Shown here: one piece after another, positions 33,601-41,512 of the stretch
How the letters are laid out: each line of letters begins with the position of its first letter
Position numbering within the stretch: position 1 is the first letter of the stretch
Source: Lumbricus rubellus
Taxonomy: Eukaryota > Annelida > Clitellata > Crassiclitellata > Lumbricidae
Length of the DNA stretch: 64,000 nucleotides
Direction of reading: 5' to 3'
NCBI GenBank assembly: GCA_945859605.1
Contig: OX243815.1
Location: 25,484,900 to 25,548,899 of the forward strand
Translations under genes and position numbers: made by a program
The notes under the pieces: generated by a model
Told to the model about the DNA's origin: nothing
The model's input: the letters and a program-made list of their open reading frames with translations, nothing else
Databases searched by the model: none

Positions 33601-35685
33601 CACCAAATTTGAATGTGCATAACTTCGGACTCTGTTCGTAGAATTGGATACAATTTTCAGGAAACATTGAGAATTTAGCCCTCTTACATTCTCTAACAGT
33701 TTATAGAATTTCATTTAGAATTGACAAGTAGGCGGCAGGCCTATATGGCCAAAACAAAAAATCTCAGTTCAATTGGGACACCGTGTAGTAGGCCTAGCTT
33801 AGAATGTGATATAAAATATGTCTCGTTGAAAAATTACTAATAATTGGGCCTATTATTAGTAGTTTTCAATGACAATAATATCGCATTCTTGGAAACTTGC
33901 TTATCTTTTACTACATGCATGCCTCATTTGAAAGTCAAATATGTATTCTGTATAATATGCCACATCAATGTGGTTTGTTTTAAAATAGTGCTCTTAGCTC
34001 TAAAGAAATTTGGGAGACAACGTTTTAAGAATCTCATCTTAGGTGACTCTCCCCACAAGCGCCGTATTGACAGGAAATCAACTACGTAAATTTATGCTTG
34101 AGAACCCGCTGCTGCCTTGGGCCCCGCAAGCCCTAGGGCCGGGCCTGTGTAAAGGTGTCCAGCCTTCAAATTATTGATTTTTCCATTTCCCATTTTTGGA
34201 ATCTACACTATATAATGTCTCAATAAAATATTAAAACTGACTTTATTTTGCTGTTTTTAACATGCTATTTGTGCAGATTAAATGACCGATAAGATTTAAA
34301 ACCTATATAAAAAATTCAGAAAATCGAATTTTCCCAACATTTTTTTCTGTTAGGCAGGTCGATCAATTAAAAATTTTATAACTCCACAAGCACTTGGTCG
34401 ATTTTGATGCGTAATAAAACATAACTCAAAATACTCAAAAAGGGCCTAGCGACTCATTTTGTTATGACGGGTCACGTATGTGAGTGCATTTGGTGTTGCT
34501 CTCTTTAGAGGTGCTATATAAAAATGCAAAATTACAGATTGCCTTCATGGTTGATCATGGACTTCAATAGCTGCTCATTCTGTTGTCTTAGGAGGGATAT
34601 AAGTCTGAAGTGACGCGCGACTTGGCCGATGACGTTTACGACCGACTTTCCCATCTTCCGAATCTGCGTTCTGAGATCGTCATTGACGACCGACTCCATC
34701 TTTCCATCGGACTGCGCATCCGCCAGGCGACTGCTTCCGGCTTTCCATATGTCGTCGTTCTTGGCAAACAGGTAACCAGTGTACGATACAGATGTGACAC
34801 ATTTCGTTTCGAGTCATTATAAAAATCTATTAACTGTTTGGAGCCACATTTAAGGCACCCATCACATCCTACTGCTCAGTTTAACGATACCATCTGCAGA
34901 ACGGAAGGTTGAGTGGAACCCTTCTGGGAGGGTAGCGGGAAGTGATCCTGCATTCGTGCCAGAATGCTTACCGTTACCTCTACTCTGTTTATTTGCAGAT
35001 AGGATGAAGATTGTTTGATTTCTTTATTATTCTTATTAAACAGACATTTTAATGCACGCATAATTAGCACAATTACTCCAGGTGCTGACCTTGAATGAAG
35101 TTTGCAGAATACTGATATAACATAATCTATGCTGATCATTAATTAGGTTAATATTACTTAAATGACGAGTATGTACTAAACGTGACTTGAAAAGCTTTGC
35201 AGTTTGTTGGTAAGTTGTTAAACACGAACGTTCAAAGCATCTTTTTAGAACTTTTAAATTTCCTGAAATCATTCGATGTGCAGAATGATAATTGGCTGCC
35301 TATGTTGTTTTGGGGTGGCGGGGGAAGCATCTTTAAATCATTGGCACGAACTATGATATTTCAGCAAGTCGAGTCAGGGTCATGGAAGTTATTTATGAGG
35401 TCAAAGAAATTAAATGTAAGATTATTGAAACGTCGAAAGAATTTTTGGCCGGTCACAAGGCAGGTAAAGAGTAAGTAAGGCAAATACGTCAAATGACCTG
35501 TCGTGACCTAAGAGAAAACCAGAGCTACATAAACTGTTGTTGATATCATAGATGGTTGTTTGTTTCAGGCTTTGTCTGATCCACCAGTTCTTGAGTTCCA
35601 CGATGTTTACTCGTCGTCGAAACATTTCTACAGCGTCGATCAAATTGTCGACAATTTGTCACAAATCGAGACGATCGTCGTATAA
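22115..35685 (+). CDS. PARS2: Mitochondrial prolyl-tRNA synthetase (complete, 13 exons)
   Basis: Exons: 22115-22336, 23419-23596, 25026-25099, 26428-26508, 26908-26980, 27661-27768, 28862-28955, 29378-29409, 29938-30014, 31004-31083, 32046-32181, 34592-34771, 35569-35685. They join in phase to 1452 bp, 483 residues plus stop, close to human PARS2 (475). A class II ligase that attaches proline to mitochondrial tRNA. The N-terminus MLRRSNVLFSSW looks like a presequence. Visible: LYLIDDE-type helix after FYLLPPIARS, HLWNASGRWEKMG, THEEAIT, motif 2 RKFRDEARPKHGLLRCREFE, GIEVAHAFILGTTYS, motif 3 MGCYGVGVTR, and a C-terminal anticodon-binding domain (IVIDDR, GFPYVVVLGK). Two introns use probable GC donors. 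Start ATG 22115 chosen because the open frame upstream has no ATG. Convergent with the golgin gene. Confidence 0.93.
22391..22681. mobile_element. Foldback MITE with about 85-bp inverted ends
   Basis: GGTAAAAGCCCAGACTGGCT...GCAATAAAATTAGAGCGCGA on the left is mirrored on the right (GCAGCCAGTCTGGGCTTTTA). About 290 bp. The core holds degenerate CTAACCCTAA/CCTAACC units. No coding capacity and no clear target duplication. First PARS2 intron. Confidence 0.82.
23090..23330. repeat. Degenerate ~50-bp repeats
   Basis: Loose copies of GAATTGATGAAAATAATTTT...TAAATAGAAG; intronic. Confidence 0.65.
23419..23596 (+). CDS. PARS2: PARS2 exon 2
   Basis: Acceptor TGTGTTGTAG, donor GTGAAG. GTFYLLPPIARSLEKLYRLI and IGAQKVTMPCLAPHHLW correspond to the class II motif 1 region. 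Confidence 0.93.
23727..24553. mobile_element. hAT-like element with exact 8-bp duplication, carrying a nested LINE
   Basis: Ends CAGTGGTTCCCAACC (left) and GGTTGGGAACCGCTG (right) are imperfect inverted repeats of the hAT type. The target duplication ACTTAAGG is exact (23719-23726 and 24554-24561). No transposase. The centre is occupied by a LINE fragment. Confidence 0.9.
23915..24410 (+). mobile_element. 5'-truncated LINE 3' end nested in the hAT element
   Basis: Frame with LNAARLIAGLPKFSHISVF, TLHWLPVPQRIEFKIL and YWNRLPHKLRLELLSLSLPL, homologous to the LINE at 13073. Stop, then GGGAGCGCTACTG...GGCGCTATATAAATG and (ACTACA)n. Confidence 0.88.
25026..25099 (+). CDS. PARS2: PARS2 exon 3
   Basis: Acceptor TCTGTTAG, donor GTAAGT. 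RWEKMGSELFSLKDRSG then HCLAP, matching RWDLMGKELLRLRDRHG in human PARS2. Confidence 0.92.
25250..25840. repeat. Degenerate TTCTATTCTAGTTCC-type low-complexity block
   Basis: Repeated TTTTTATTCTAGTTCCAG/TTCTATTCTCGTTCC words over nearly 600 bp in a PARS2 intron. No coding signal. Confidence 0.6.
26046..26150 (+). repeat. Dispersed repeat, copy A
   Basis: GGTGCCCATCACGTCCTACT...GGACCCTTGGGAGGGTAGCA, related in order and spacing to 34852-34955. Unknown family. Confidence 0.6.
26428..26508 (+). CDS. PARS2: PARS2 exon 4
   Basis: Acceptor ATTTTGCAG, donor GTCAGC. THEEAITTIVASE then YKRLPIRLYQ; the THEE motif contributes to proline and ATP binding in this family. A T-rich degenerate repeat follows the donor. 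Confidence 0.93.
26908..26980 (+). CDS. PARS2: PARS2 exon 5 (motif 2)
   Basis: RKFRDEARPKHGLLRCREFE: class II motif 2 with the conserved FRDE and R-x-R-EF residues. Donor GTGAGA after one base of the next codon. Confidence 0.95.
27070..27265. repeat. (TGTC)n-rich tract
   Basis: TGTCTGTC/TGTCTG simple sequence in the intron between PARS2 exons 5 and 6. Confidence 0.85.
27495..27650. repeat. (GAT)n-(GGT)n-(GAT)n tract
   Basis: Trinucleotide runs ending 10 bp before the acceptor of PARS2 exon 6. They give Asp/Gly- or His-homopolymer artefact frames. Confidence 0.95.
27661..27768 (+). CDS. PARS2: PARS2 exon 6
   Basis: Acceptor TCTCATTTAG; LYTFDVDTEAAEESFREVCA then FSRLGLEAVA. The frame requires ending at GCAG before GCAGGT (GC donor); the GT six bases later would create a stop across the join. 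A 23-bp array starts about 17 bp downstream. Confidence 0.85.
27786..27960. repeat. 23-bp minisatellite just after PARS2 exon-6 donor, about 8 copies
   Basis: Unit CATGTCTTGCATATTGTTTC plus CAA; begins about 17 bp after the GC donor at 27769. Confidence 0.93.
28640..28810 (+). mobile_element. LINE 3' fragment
   Basis: LPIGLLNVLLCLYLLLVCKR then LKTFLVV parallels [20 protein letters not shown] in the 13073 copy. The tail GGGAACACCTCTGATAAG...GGCGCTATATAAATT follows. Confidence 0.75.
28862..28955 (+). CDS. PARS2: PARS2 exon 7
   Basis: Acceptor TTGCGTTTCAG, donor GTATGG. LMGGQRSREFHLLSSVGED corresponds to TIGGTVSHEFQLPVDIGED of human PARS2, then FTCDK opens a Cys pair. Confidence 0.9.
29325..29377. 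repeat. 12-bp repeat forming PARS2 exon-8 acceptor
   Basis: TTGATTGTTGGC repeated four times; the last copy ends in GTTGTAG, the acceptor of exon 8. Confidence 0.9.
29378..29409 (+). CDS. PARS2: PARS2 exon 8 (32-bp microexon)
   Basis: Acceptor GTTGTAG supplied by the end of a 12-bp tandem repeat, donor GTAAGT. CGSGFNQELL supplies the second Cys of the pair CDKC. Needed for phase between exons 7 and 9. Confidence 0.78.
29938..30014 (+). CDS. PARS2: PARS2 exon 9
   Basis: Acceptor GATTAAG (the next AG, three bases on, would give a TAG stop at the join). EKSRDDGKCSLRGCDGSLVQ then KSGIE; the second Cys pair is C-x4-C. Confidence 0.82.
30168..30350. repeat. 31-bp minisatellite, 6 copies
   Basis: Unit GTGAGATTACTGTGATGATA plus TATGTAAATAT. 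The first half resembles a donor (GTGAGA), but the array lies about 150 bp from the exon-9 donor. Confidence 0.93.
30745..30840 (+). mobile_element. SINE remnant
   Basis: AGGACCTTCGGCAAAAGTCC TTCACTCACAAT matches the body of the SINE at 2371 (ACCTTGGGCAAGTCCTTCAC); the promoter boxes are lost. Confidence 0.5.
31004..31083 (+). CDS. PARS2: PARS2 exon 10
   Basis: Acceptor ATTTTCCAG, donor GTCAGA. VAHAFILGTTYSKTFKATF matches VGHTFYLGTKYSSIFNAQF in human PARS2. Confidence 0.92.
31762..31865. repeat. (TTTTATGTCGTCATA)n array, left of PARS2 exon 11
   Basis: Six to seven copies of a 15-bp unit in the intron before exon 11. Confidence 0.9.
32046..32181 (+). CDS. PARS2: PARS2 exon 11 (motif 3)
   Basis: Acceptor GTTTTCTAG chosen because it restores phase (S-F-L-Q-M-G); the closer CCTACAG would not. 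MGCYGVGVTRLLSASIEVLS is class II motif 3 with its invariant Arg. Donor GTATGT is the start of a TTTTATGTCGTC array. Confidence 0.92.
32182..32345. repeat. (TTTTATGTCGTCGTA)n array starting at PARS2 exon-11 donor
   Basis: About ten 15-bp units beginning with the donor bases GTATGTTGTCATATTTTATG. The same unit occurs in the previous intron. Confidence 0.92.
32585..32875 (+). mobile_element. Decayed LINE 3' fragment
   Basis: Frameshifted matches to FLCSAA, VQHRSLGSAFGPTFWN and HLKTIAF of the local LINE family. It abuts an oppositely oriented copy at a short (TA)n. Confidence 0.65.
32895..33150 (-). mobile_element. LINE 3' fragment, opposite orientation
   Basis: On the minus strand it ends GGGAGCGCCTCTGAGGAG...GGGGCGCTATATATA; upstream are ATTCTCTTTGATCATGGTTT and CGCTCTGCCACGC, as in the 13073 element. 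Tail-to-tail with 32585-32875. Confidence 0.75.
33217..34479. mobile_element. Outer inverted-repeat DNA element (relic)
   Basis: TGTGACCCATCATTACGAAA TGAGTCG on the left and CGACTCATTTTGTTATGACG GGTCACGTA on the right are imperfect inverted repeats of about 28 bp. No transposase. A hAT element is inserted within it. Confidence 0.65.
33288..34147. mobile_element. Non-autonomous hAT element
   Basis: CAGGCCCGGCCTTAGGGC at the left and CCCTAGGGCCGGGCCTG at the right; exact 8-bp duplication TGTAAAGG (33280-33287 and 34148-34155). 860 bp with no transposase frame. Confidence 0.9.
34592..34771 (+). CDS. PARS2: PARS2 exon 12 (anticodon-binding domain)
   Basis: Acceptor TTGTCTTAG, donor GTAACC; 60 codons. 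EIVIDDRLHLSIGLRIRQA and GFPYVVVLGKQ match the HGTP anticodon-binding fold. Confidence 0.94.
34852..34955 (+). repeat. Dispersed repeat, copy B
   Basis: GGCACCCATCACATCCTACT...CTTCTGGGAGGGTAGCGGGA; a relative of 26046-26150. Confidence 0.6.
35290..35510 (+). mobile_element. MITE relic, copy A
   Basis: CAGCAAGTCGAGTCAGGGTC ATGG and TTTTTGGCCGGTCACAAGGC correspond to the element at 39331-39519. Ends are decayed here. Confidence 0.55.
35569..35685 (+). CDS. PARS2: PARS2 exon 13 (stop)
   Basis: Acceptor TTTGTTTCAG; ALSDPPVLEFHDVYSSSKHF to a TAA at 35683-35685. Length and position match the human C-terminus. Confidence 0.9.
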   Translation, partial: ALSDPPVLEFHDVYSSSKHFYSVDQIVDNLSQIETIVV

Positions 35686-38109
35686 TAGAAAATCATTTGA
35701 GAGGTCATGTGGGTCAAACTAAGCAGTGAAATAATTGAGAATTTCTGCTCACATTGTCAATGGACGTGCAAAGAAAACCGGAAATTGTTGTTCATCAGAT
35801 CAAAATCTCATCATAGTAGTTTTTTATTGTTAAGGTACAAAAACTACTGTGACAATAGTGATTCTAGGCAAGCACTATTCACATAGATAGGTCATGTCTA
35901 GGTACAATTTTATGTGACTATATTTGCTCATGATTATGTACAGAATTAATATTCATGAGTATGCACTTGTGATATGAGCCTCTGAATATTCATGACTGCA
36001 TTTCTTCTCTTGACAGTGGTATGTATAATGGTCATGGATACACAATATTGCACATCCTGCCACTCCTGAATATTCATGATGCCTCATGCTAAATTATTCA
36101 TGTAACCTGTTCTGTACTTGATAAACTGAATGAACAATTAAAACAGATCATGATTTCTGAATAATTATGTTAATAAGCATTCAGTAAACATGTGATGAAA
36201 AGTTTACAGAACTTTGCGCTCATTCAAAGGACTTTGCATTTTAAATCCTGCAAAAACGTCATGAATAATTAATGCTTCCCATTTTGTTGAAAACAGTTAA
36301 TTAATTTCAAAGGAAACAAAACCTATCATAAATATTATTACATTTTTTATTTCACCCTTAAAACCTGGGATTCAACCACAAAAATTGCAAACACCTCCAA
36401 TTCATAAGCCGATTTCTACAAGCAGGATCGATGGTTTCGATATGCACGAAAAGCAACTTCCGGCTAAGGGTAATATACCGTGATATTATTTACCATTATA
36501 ATCATGATTATGATGTTTTTATTTACTATAATAATAAATGATGCTACCATTTATAATAGGTATAATCAATTTACTGTTAAACTTTGTACAAACACTATTT
36601 TGTACAAAAAATGACTTTTCTCCAGTGTTATTCTGTCAAATTTCAAACTGATTTGACCTCATCCGTTCATGGGGACTTTTCAGTTCCATTGCCCATACTG
36701 TTTTAATACAGCAACAAAACCTTTCCTGTACAGTTTGTTTGACAACATGGAATGAGCTACCTATGCGAACTTTCTCTCCGTTTCATATGTTGCTTAAGAC
36801 TACGTTTTTCCACCTAGTTGGGATCGGGAGCACCTCATTAGAACTTCTGATTGATTGTAATGTGAATCTTTTAAATTTTAAACTACTCAGCACCATGTGA
36901 AATCCATATCATGGAGGCTACAGCTATTTACTGGCACTATGGATGGTTTTGATCATTGAGATGTATTACGTGTATAATCATATAATACATCTCTATGGTT
37001 TTGATAGAACTAGCAACAACTCAAGTCTTCATCTGTGTGCAAGTTCGTCCAGCTGAAGAGAAGGTTGGTGAAGTTGTGACATAATCAATTCTGGCAACAT
37101 ATATTTAAGGAATGGAACATGTGGCATAAGAAGTTAAGAACGATCTGTCTACATGTTGAGTGGTCAGTCTATACATGTTGTTTAACCAAGTTTTTCACAC
37201 AGTGTTTTGCTTTTCACTTCAGATGAGATAATTTCCCAGCAGATTTCCATAATGATGCAGGAAATTGGTAGACACTCTCAAGGTACAAACTTGGAACCAC
37301 TGGCTTTAGTTGGGTTGCTGTATTAGTCCTTGAACATGACAAACATCAGTATCATCCTGGTACCTCAGTCCCATCCTGCTCTTGATGTGTAAGGATATGA
37401 AACCATGCAGGGCTGATCAGAATTAAAAGGAGTATGCACTGGTCAGCAAGCATATTTACTTATAAATACAAGCATGCTGTAACAAGTCTGCACAAATTTA
37501 CTAATAATGTATGAGTTGCAGTTAGTAATAAGTTATAATAAGGTTATAATCATGATACAAGTGTTTTAGTTTTACACAGTATAATTCTACAATGGTGTTT
37601 ATTTTGAGATGGCATAAAGACAAAGTATAAGACAAACATGCACACGAAGCCATTCTGAATGAGATCCACAAAACCTCTCCCAAGCTAGCCAAGTGCCTCT
37701 ACAGAAAATAGCTAAAACACACGAAGTCTTGCTTGCACATGTCATAATTTCATTCACAAGACAACATGAAAATGCATAAATTAAAGCAACAGAGTTCATT
37801 AACCATGCAAACCTAGAGCGTCAAAATATAAACACAGCGGAATGTATAGAAACAACAGAAAATTATGGTACTAAAGCTCCACAGGCCAAGCAGACATTTT
37901 GGAAAGATGACAAAGTTTAACCACAACATGTACTATTTGTAAATAGGATATAAATGCTACAAGAATTGCGATAGTTCTGAAATCTGTTTATCTTGATAAA
38001 TTACTATTTTCCAATTCAAATTTGCGAGTATTGAACTCTCGGTCGGTTTTCTTTGAAGGCTACGATATAAAATGTTCCATCTCTTTCCTGTGTTTCTAAC
38101 CAATTCAAG

Positions 38110-38242
38110 GCAACAACAAGTATGGTGATAATAATCATCTTCCCAACAACAAGTATGGTGATAATAATCATCTTCCCAACAACAAGTATGGTGATCATAA
38201 TCATCTTCCCAACAACAAGTATGGTGATCATAATCATCTTCC
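38110..38242. repeat. 33-bp minisatellite, 4 copies
   Basis: Unit CAACAACAAGTATGGTGATA plus ATAATCATCTTCC. Divisible by three, so it prolongs a minus-strand open frame that I do not accept as a gene. Confidence 0.92.
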
Positions 38243-39330
38243 AACTTTAAATTTTCTGTTCTTTCGTGGCTCTGAAGCATGTCACGTTTCAATCCAAGTA
38301 GGATTGCAAAAGTCTTAACCAGAGTTTCTTTGCTTTGATGAAACACAAAACAAAACAATCTCAAGACAAGAATGGAAATAATGCCATGTAACAATCGTCA
38401 ATCATATGCACATACTTCATACACACTAGAGTATCTGCATTCAACACCAGGTTTATCTGCAAGAAAACAATTGAGCCATATACAAACAGAAATCTAAATT
38501 TCACTTTAGAACAGTAAAACCTAGTCCCATATGTATAAAACCATTGCAGAATCCCTGGCCATAAACATTAAACACTGTCAGTTAAAGCATTGTGCAAAAG
38601 CTCACTAGTCAGAGCTTCTACGTTGATGGTTGACACACCATCGGGCACTTCCTGCACAGTACTAATGTCTCACCTACGCTGTTCTTTCAAATGCCTCATA
38701 ACAGTGGGATAATATCCAGAAAATTTAAAAAATCAACAACAGGTATATATAGGTTTAATTATACATTACCGTACTTATTATCTTAACAAACACATCTTTA
38801 CAAATACCACAGAATATAGTAAAACAGATAAAACTTTGGACTCTAATTCTTGGAAGAATTTCAAAAGAAAGAGTAGCAGATGATATATGAAATATGCTTT
38901 TTATATATATACATAATGATATCTTAAATGCAGTGACAAACTTACATTTGTAGCAATGATCATGCTCATGAAGCTACATGTAATATAAAACACCATGTAG
39001 CAACAAATCCATTCTCGTTGTTTTAAAGAAATCAAACAGATTCAGCCCTGCAAAGAAGTGATTTATTTAGCTAGTCTAAATGTTTTTCTGTTACCTTCAA
39101 AAGTGAACTGAAACTAAAATGACATCATAAAGATTAAAAAGCTCAGTAAGGTTCCACAGTACAGTAGTACACTCGTAATAAAAAAAGATACACCTCAACA
39201 AAAACACAAGTAACACAAAAAACTTACAAGATGAGAACTTTTGTCATTTACACACATACTTCAAATAGACCAATACCTTTGAAAGCTTTGAAAGTCACTC
39301 AACATACAGGTCACAATAAAATCACATCCA

Positions 39331-39519
39331 TCAGTGGCGGCGCCAGCTATACAAATTCAGCAGGTCACATCAGGATCATGGGAGTATTTCAGCAGGTCGA
39401 AGAATTTAAATATAATAAGCTATTAAAATTCCCAAAAACTTTTGGCAGGTCATAAGGCAGCAGGCCAAGATTAAAATAGGCAACCAAATGACCTGTCATG
39501 GTCTTTGGTAGCACCACCA
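39331..39519. mobile_element. Short hAT-like MITE, copy B
   Basis: Ends CAGTGGCGGCGCCAGC and GGTAGCACCACCACTG are imperfect inverted repeats; the interior is related to 35290-35510. Confidence 0.65.
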
Positions 39520-41407
39520 CTGCTATAAAGGGTTCTCTCACCAAATGTAAAAATGCAATCATTGTGTAGCCTTACAGTATTTGTGAAACCATCAACCACT
39601 CACTGCTGTCATTCATCTTATTTCAAAAGAAGTTTTTTTTATATCAGTCACAAGTTTTAAACTACATCAAGTTTCCCAGGTTCTTTAAGTGCACTAGTGT
39701 TCACAAACTACAAAGAAAGGAACTAAAATTATTTCATCACCAGCATAAAACTGTACAGAATAAATATAAAGCATGTCACAACTCAAATCCTAATTGCCGC
39801 TACTTTTCTCAGGTTTCTGACATTATGATCTTTCACCAGTCAAAGTGAATAGTCAAGAAGTCATATAAACAAAAAATTCTGCCAGAATCAACCTTTGAAA
39901 GTTTGTTATAACTAGACATTTAAGTTAATTGACAAACTCATCATAAACTTTACAAGAACTAAACATTTATTGTTAAATTATAAACAAATTTTATACTGGA
40001 ATTCTGACAACTAGAAACATTTAGAAAATAAAATTTCATAAATTAGTTACAGTGAAAGACAATTGATAAAATCAGTCGAATCCGTTTCCATGAATTTCAG
40101 ACGTGTCTGGATATCCTCAATTGTTAGTTAGCTGCCATGTTCTGTCATTTGGTGAAATAAACCACGAAAAGATCTAGCAGCTTTCACTCTGGTGCTTTTT
40201 CACTTTGGTTTTCATTCAGGCAAACTAAAACAACAACAAAATGCTCCAGAAATTTCCAAATAACTTACCATATTTATCTATTAACTTTCAACTGCTAATC
40301 ATCATTCAAAATCTCGGCATGGATATAAATTTCATCAACATCACAGCACACTGCCACCTGGTTACCTTACTTTGCATATTTTTCTTCGGGCGAACAGTTC
40401 AGAGTTCCAGTACTGTAAATCATCACATCACTAGGCCTTATGCATAAGCTGCTATACCATCAGTCATTATCCAGTCCATTATTATTATTCTTACTACCAT
40501 TCTTCATCATTGTATTTTTTGGGGGTTTCCTCCCGCACTCCTCCAACAGTCATACCACACTAGGAATGCAATAGCAAATTGCACTGATACAGCCCAATTC
40601 TAACATTCAAAATTTTACCATTGCATGTTACAGCACCATAGAATTGAGCACAATACCAATTAGAAATCCATTCCTCCAGTAATCTGCAGGCTTTTAATTA
40701 CGTGCTTTACTTCCTTCACTCCCAAAACAGACAACATCATTAGATGGCACATAAGACCACACATATTTAAGGTTCTAGTTAAGCTTGCGGCTAAGATTGT
40801 TTCATCACTTATATTAGACAATCTAATCAACTTTTGTGCTTGTTTCTTCACCACAGGTCTGATTTTAATTCTTTTTGTCTGGCTATCTTGGTTATTCTTC
40901 TTAGGCAATATAACTCACCATGTTCCAAGTGCCAATTCTTGTCATTCAAAACATCTCACTATATTAAAAAAATCAAAGCATCATATTAAAATATGTTCAG
41001 TGAAAATTGGCAGTCTGGCTGTTGAAATCTAAATACGTGAAGTGGAAACATAATAGTGAAATTAATGTCCACATATTTACCCAACATCATCATAAAGAAC
41101 ATGAAAATTAATTGCTTAAGATAGGTTCGTGCCTCACAAGTATAGCTTGCCAATAGGACGGCACACAGAACAGTATATGCATGTCCATGACCTGAACCTT
41201 CACCCTTGCACAAACAGGCAAAGGATTTTATCACTCTGCTAATCAATCTTATAATGTAAATTCGCTGATGTTATTGAAAGAGTCACATTAGACAATATAT
41301 GGAAAAACTGGGTAAATGTCAAGATCACATTACAATTTAAAAATGAAACATGCTATTAAGCAGAAGTTCTGGACTGTCCAGCAACTCACAATCAACCACT
41401 AGAGCAC

Positions 41408-41512
41408 CTAGAGAGCAAACATTACTTCTGCTAACTTGTACAGATGATTCATAACTGCTTGTGTCTCCTCTTCTGAAAACTTCAACACCGTACATATTAC
41501 TCGGGCCAACGT
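41408..41512 (-). CDS. GOLGA4: Golgin exon 16 (GRIP second half, stop)
   Basis: TLARVICTVLKFSEEETQAV then a short tail ending MFAL and TAG at 41410-41408; parallels TMAKVITTVLKFPDDQTQKI. Confidence 0.9.
   Translation of the reverse strand, partial: TLARVICTVLKFSEEETQAVMNHLYKLAEVMFAL

Larger units (their letters stand above)
35686..41407. other. Convergent intergenic region / 3' UTRs
   Basis: Between the PARS2 stop and the golgin stop. No frame has family similarity I trust. It holds the 3' UTRs and polyadenylation sites of both convergent genes, a decayed LINE-type end near 36820, a small palindromic MITE near 36955-37010, a 33-bp array (38110-38242) and a MITE (39331-39519). Confidence 0.6.

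Noticed and set aside
37957..38394. Minus-strand open frame with LVKTFAILLGLKRDMLQ, faintly like a GRIP half-domain, as an alternative golgin last exon
   Set aside because: No acceptor in the required phase 0; the frame is lengthened by a 33-bp repeat. The exon at 41408-41512 fits the GRIP domain and phase much better.
40660..41246. Minus-strand open frames of 82-86 codons downstream of the golgin stop
   Set aside because: No family similarity or splice signals; probably 3' UTR or intergenic.
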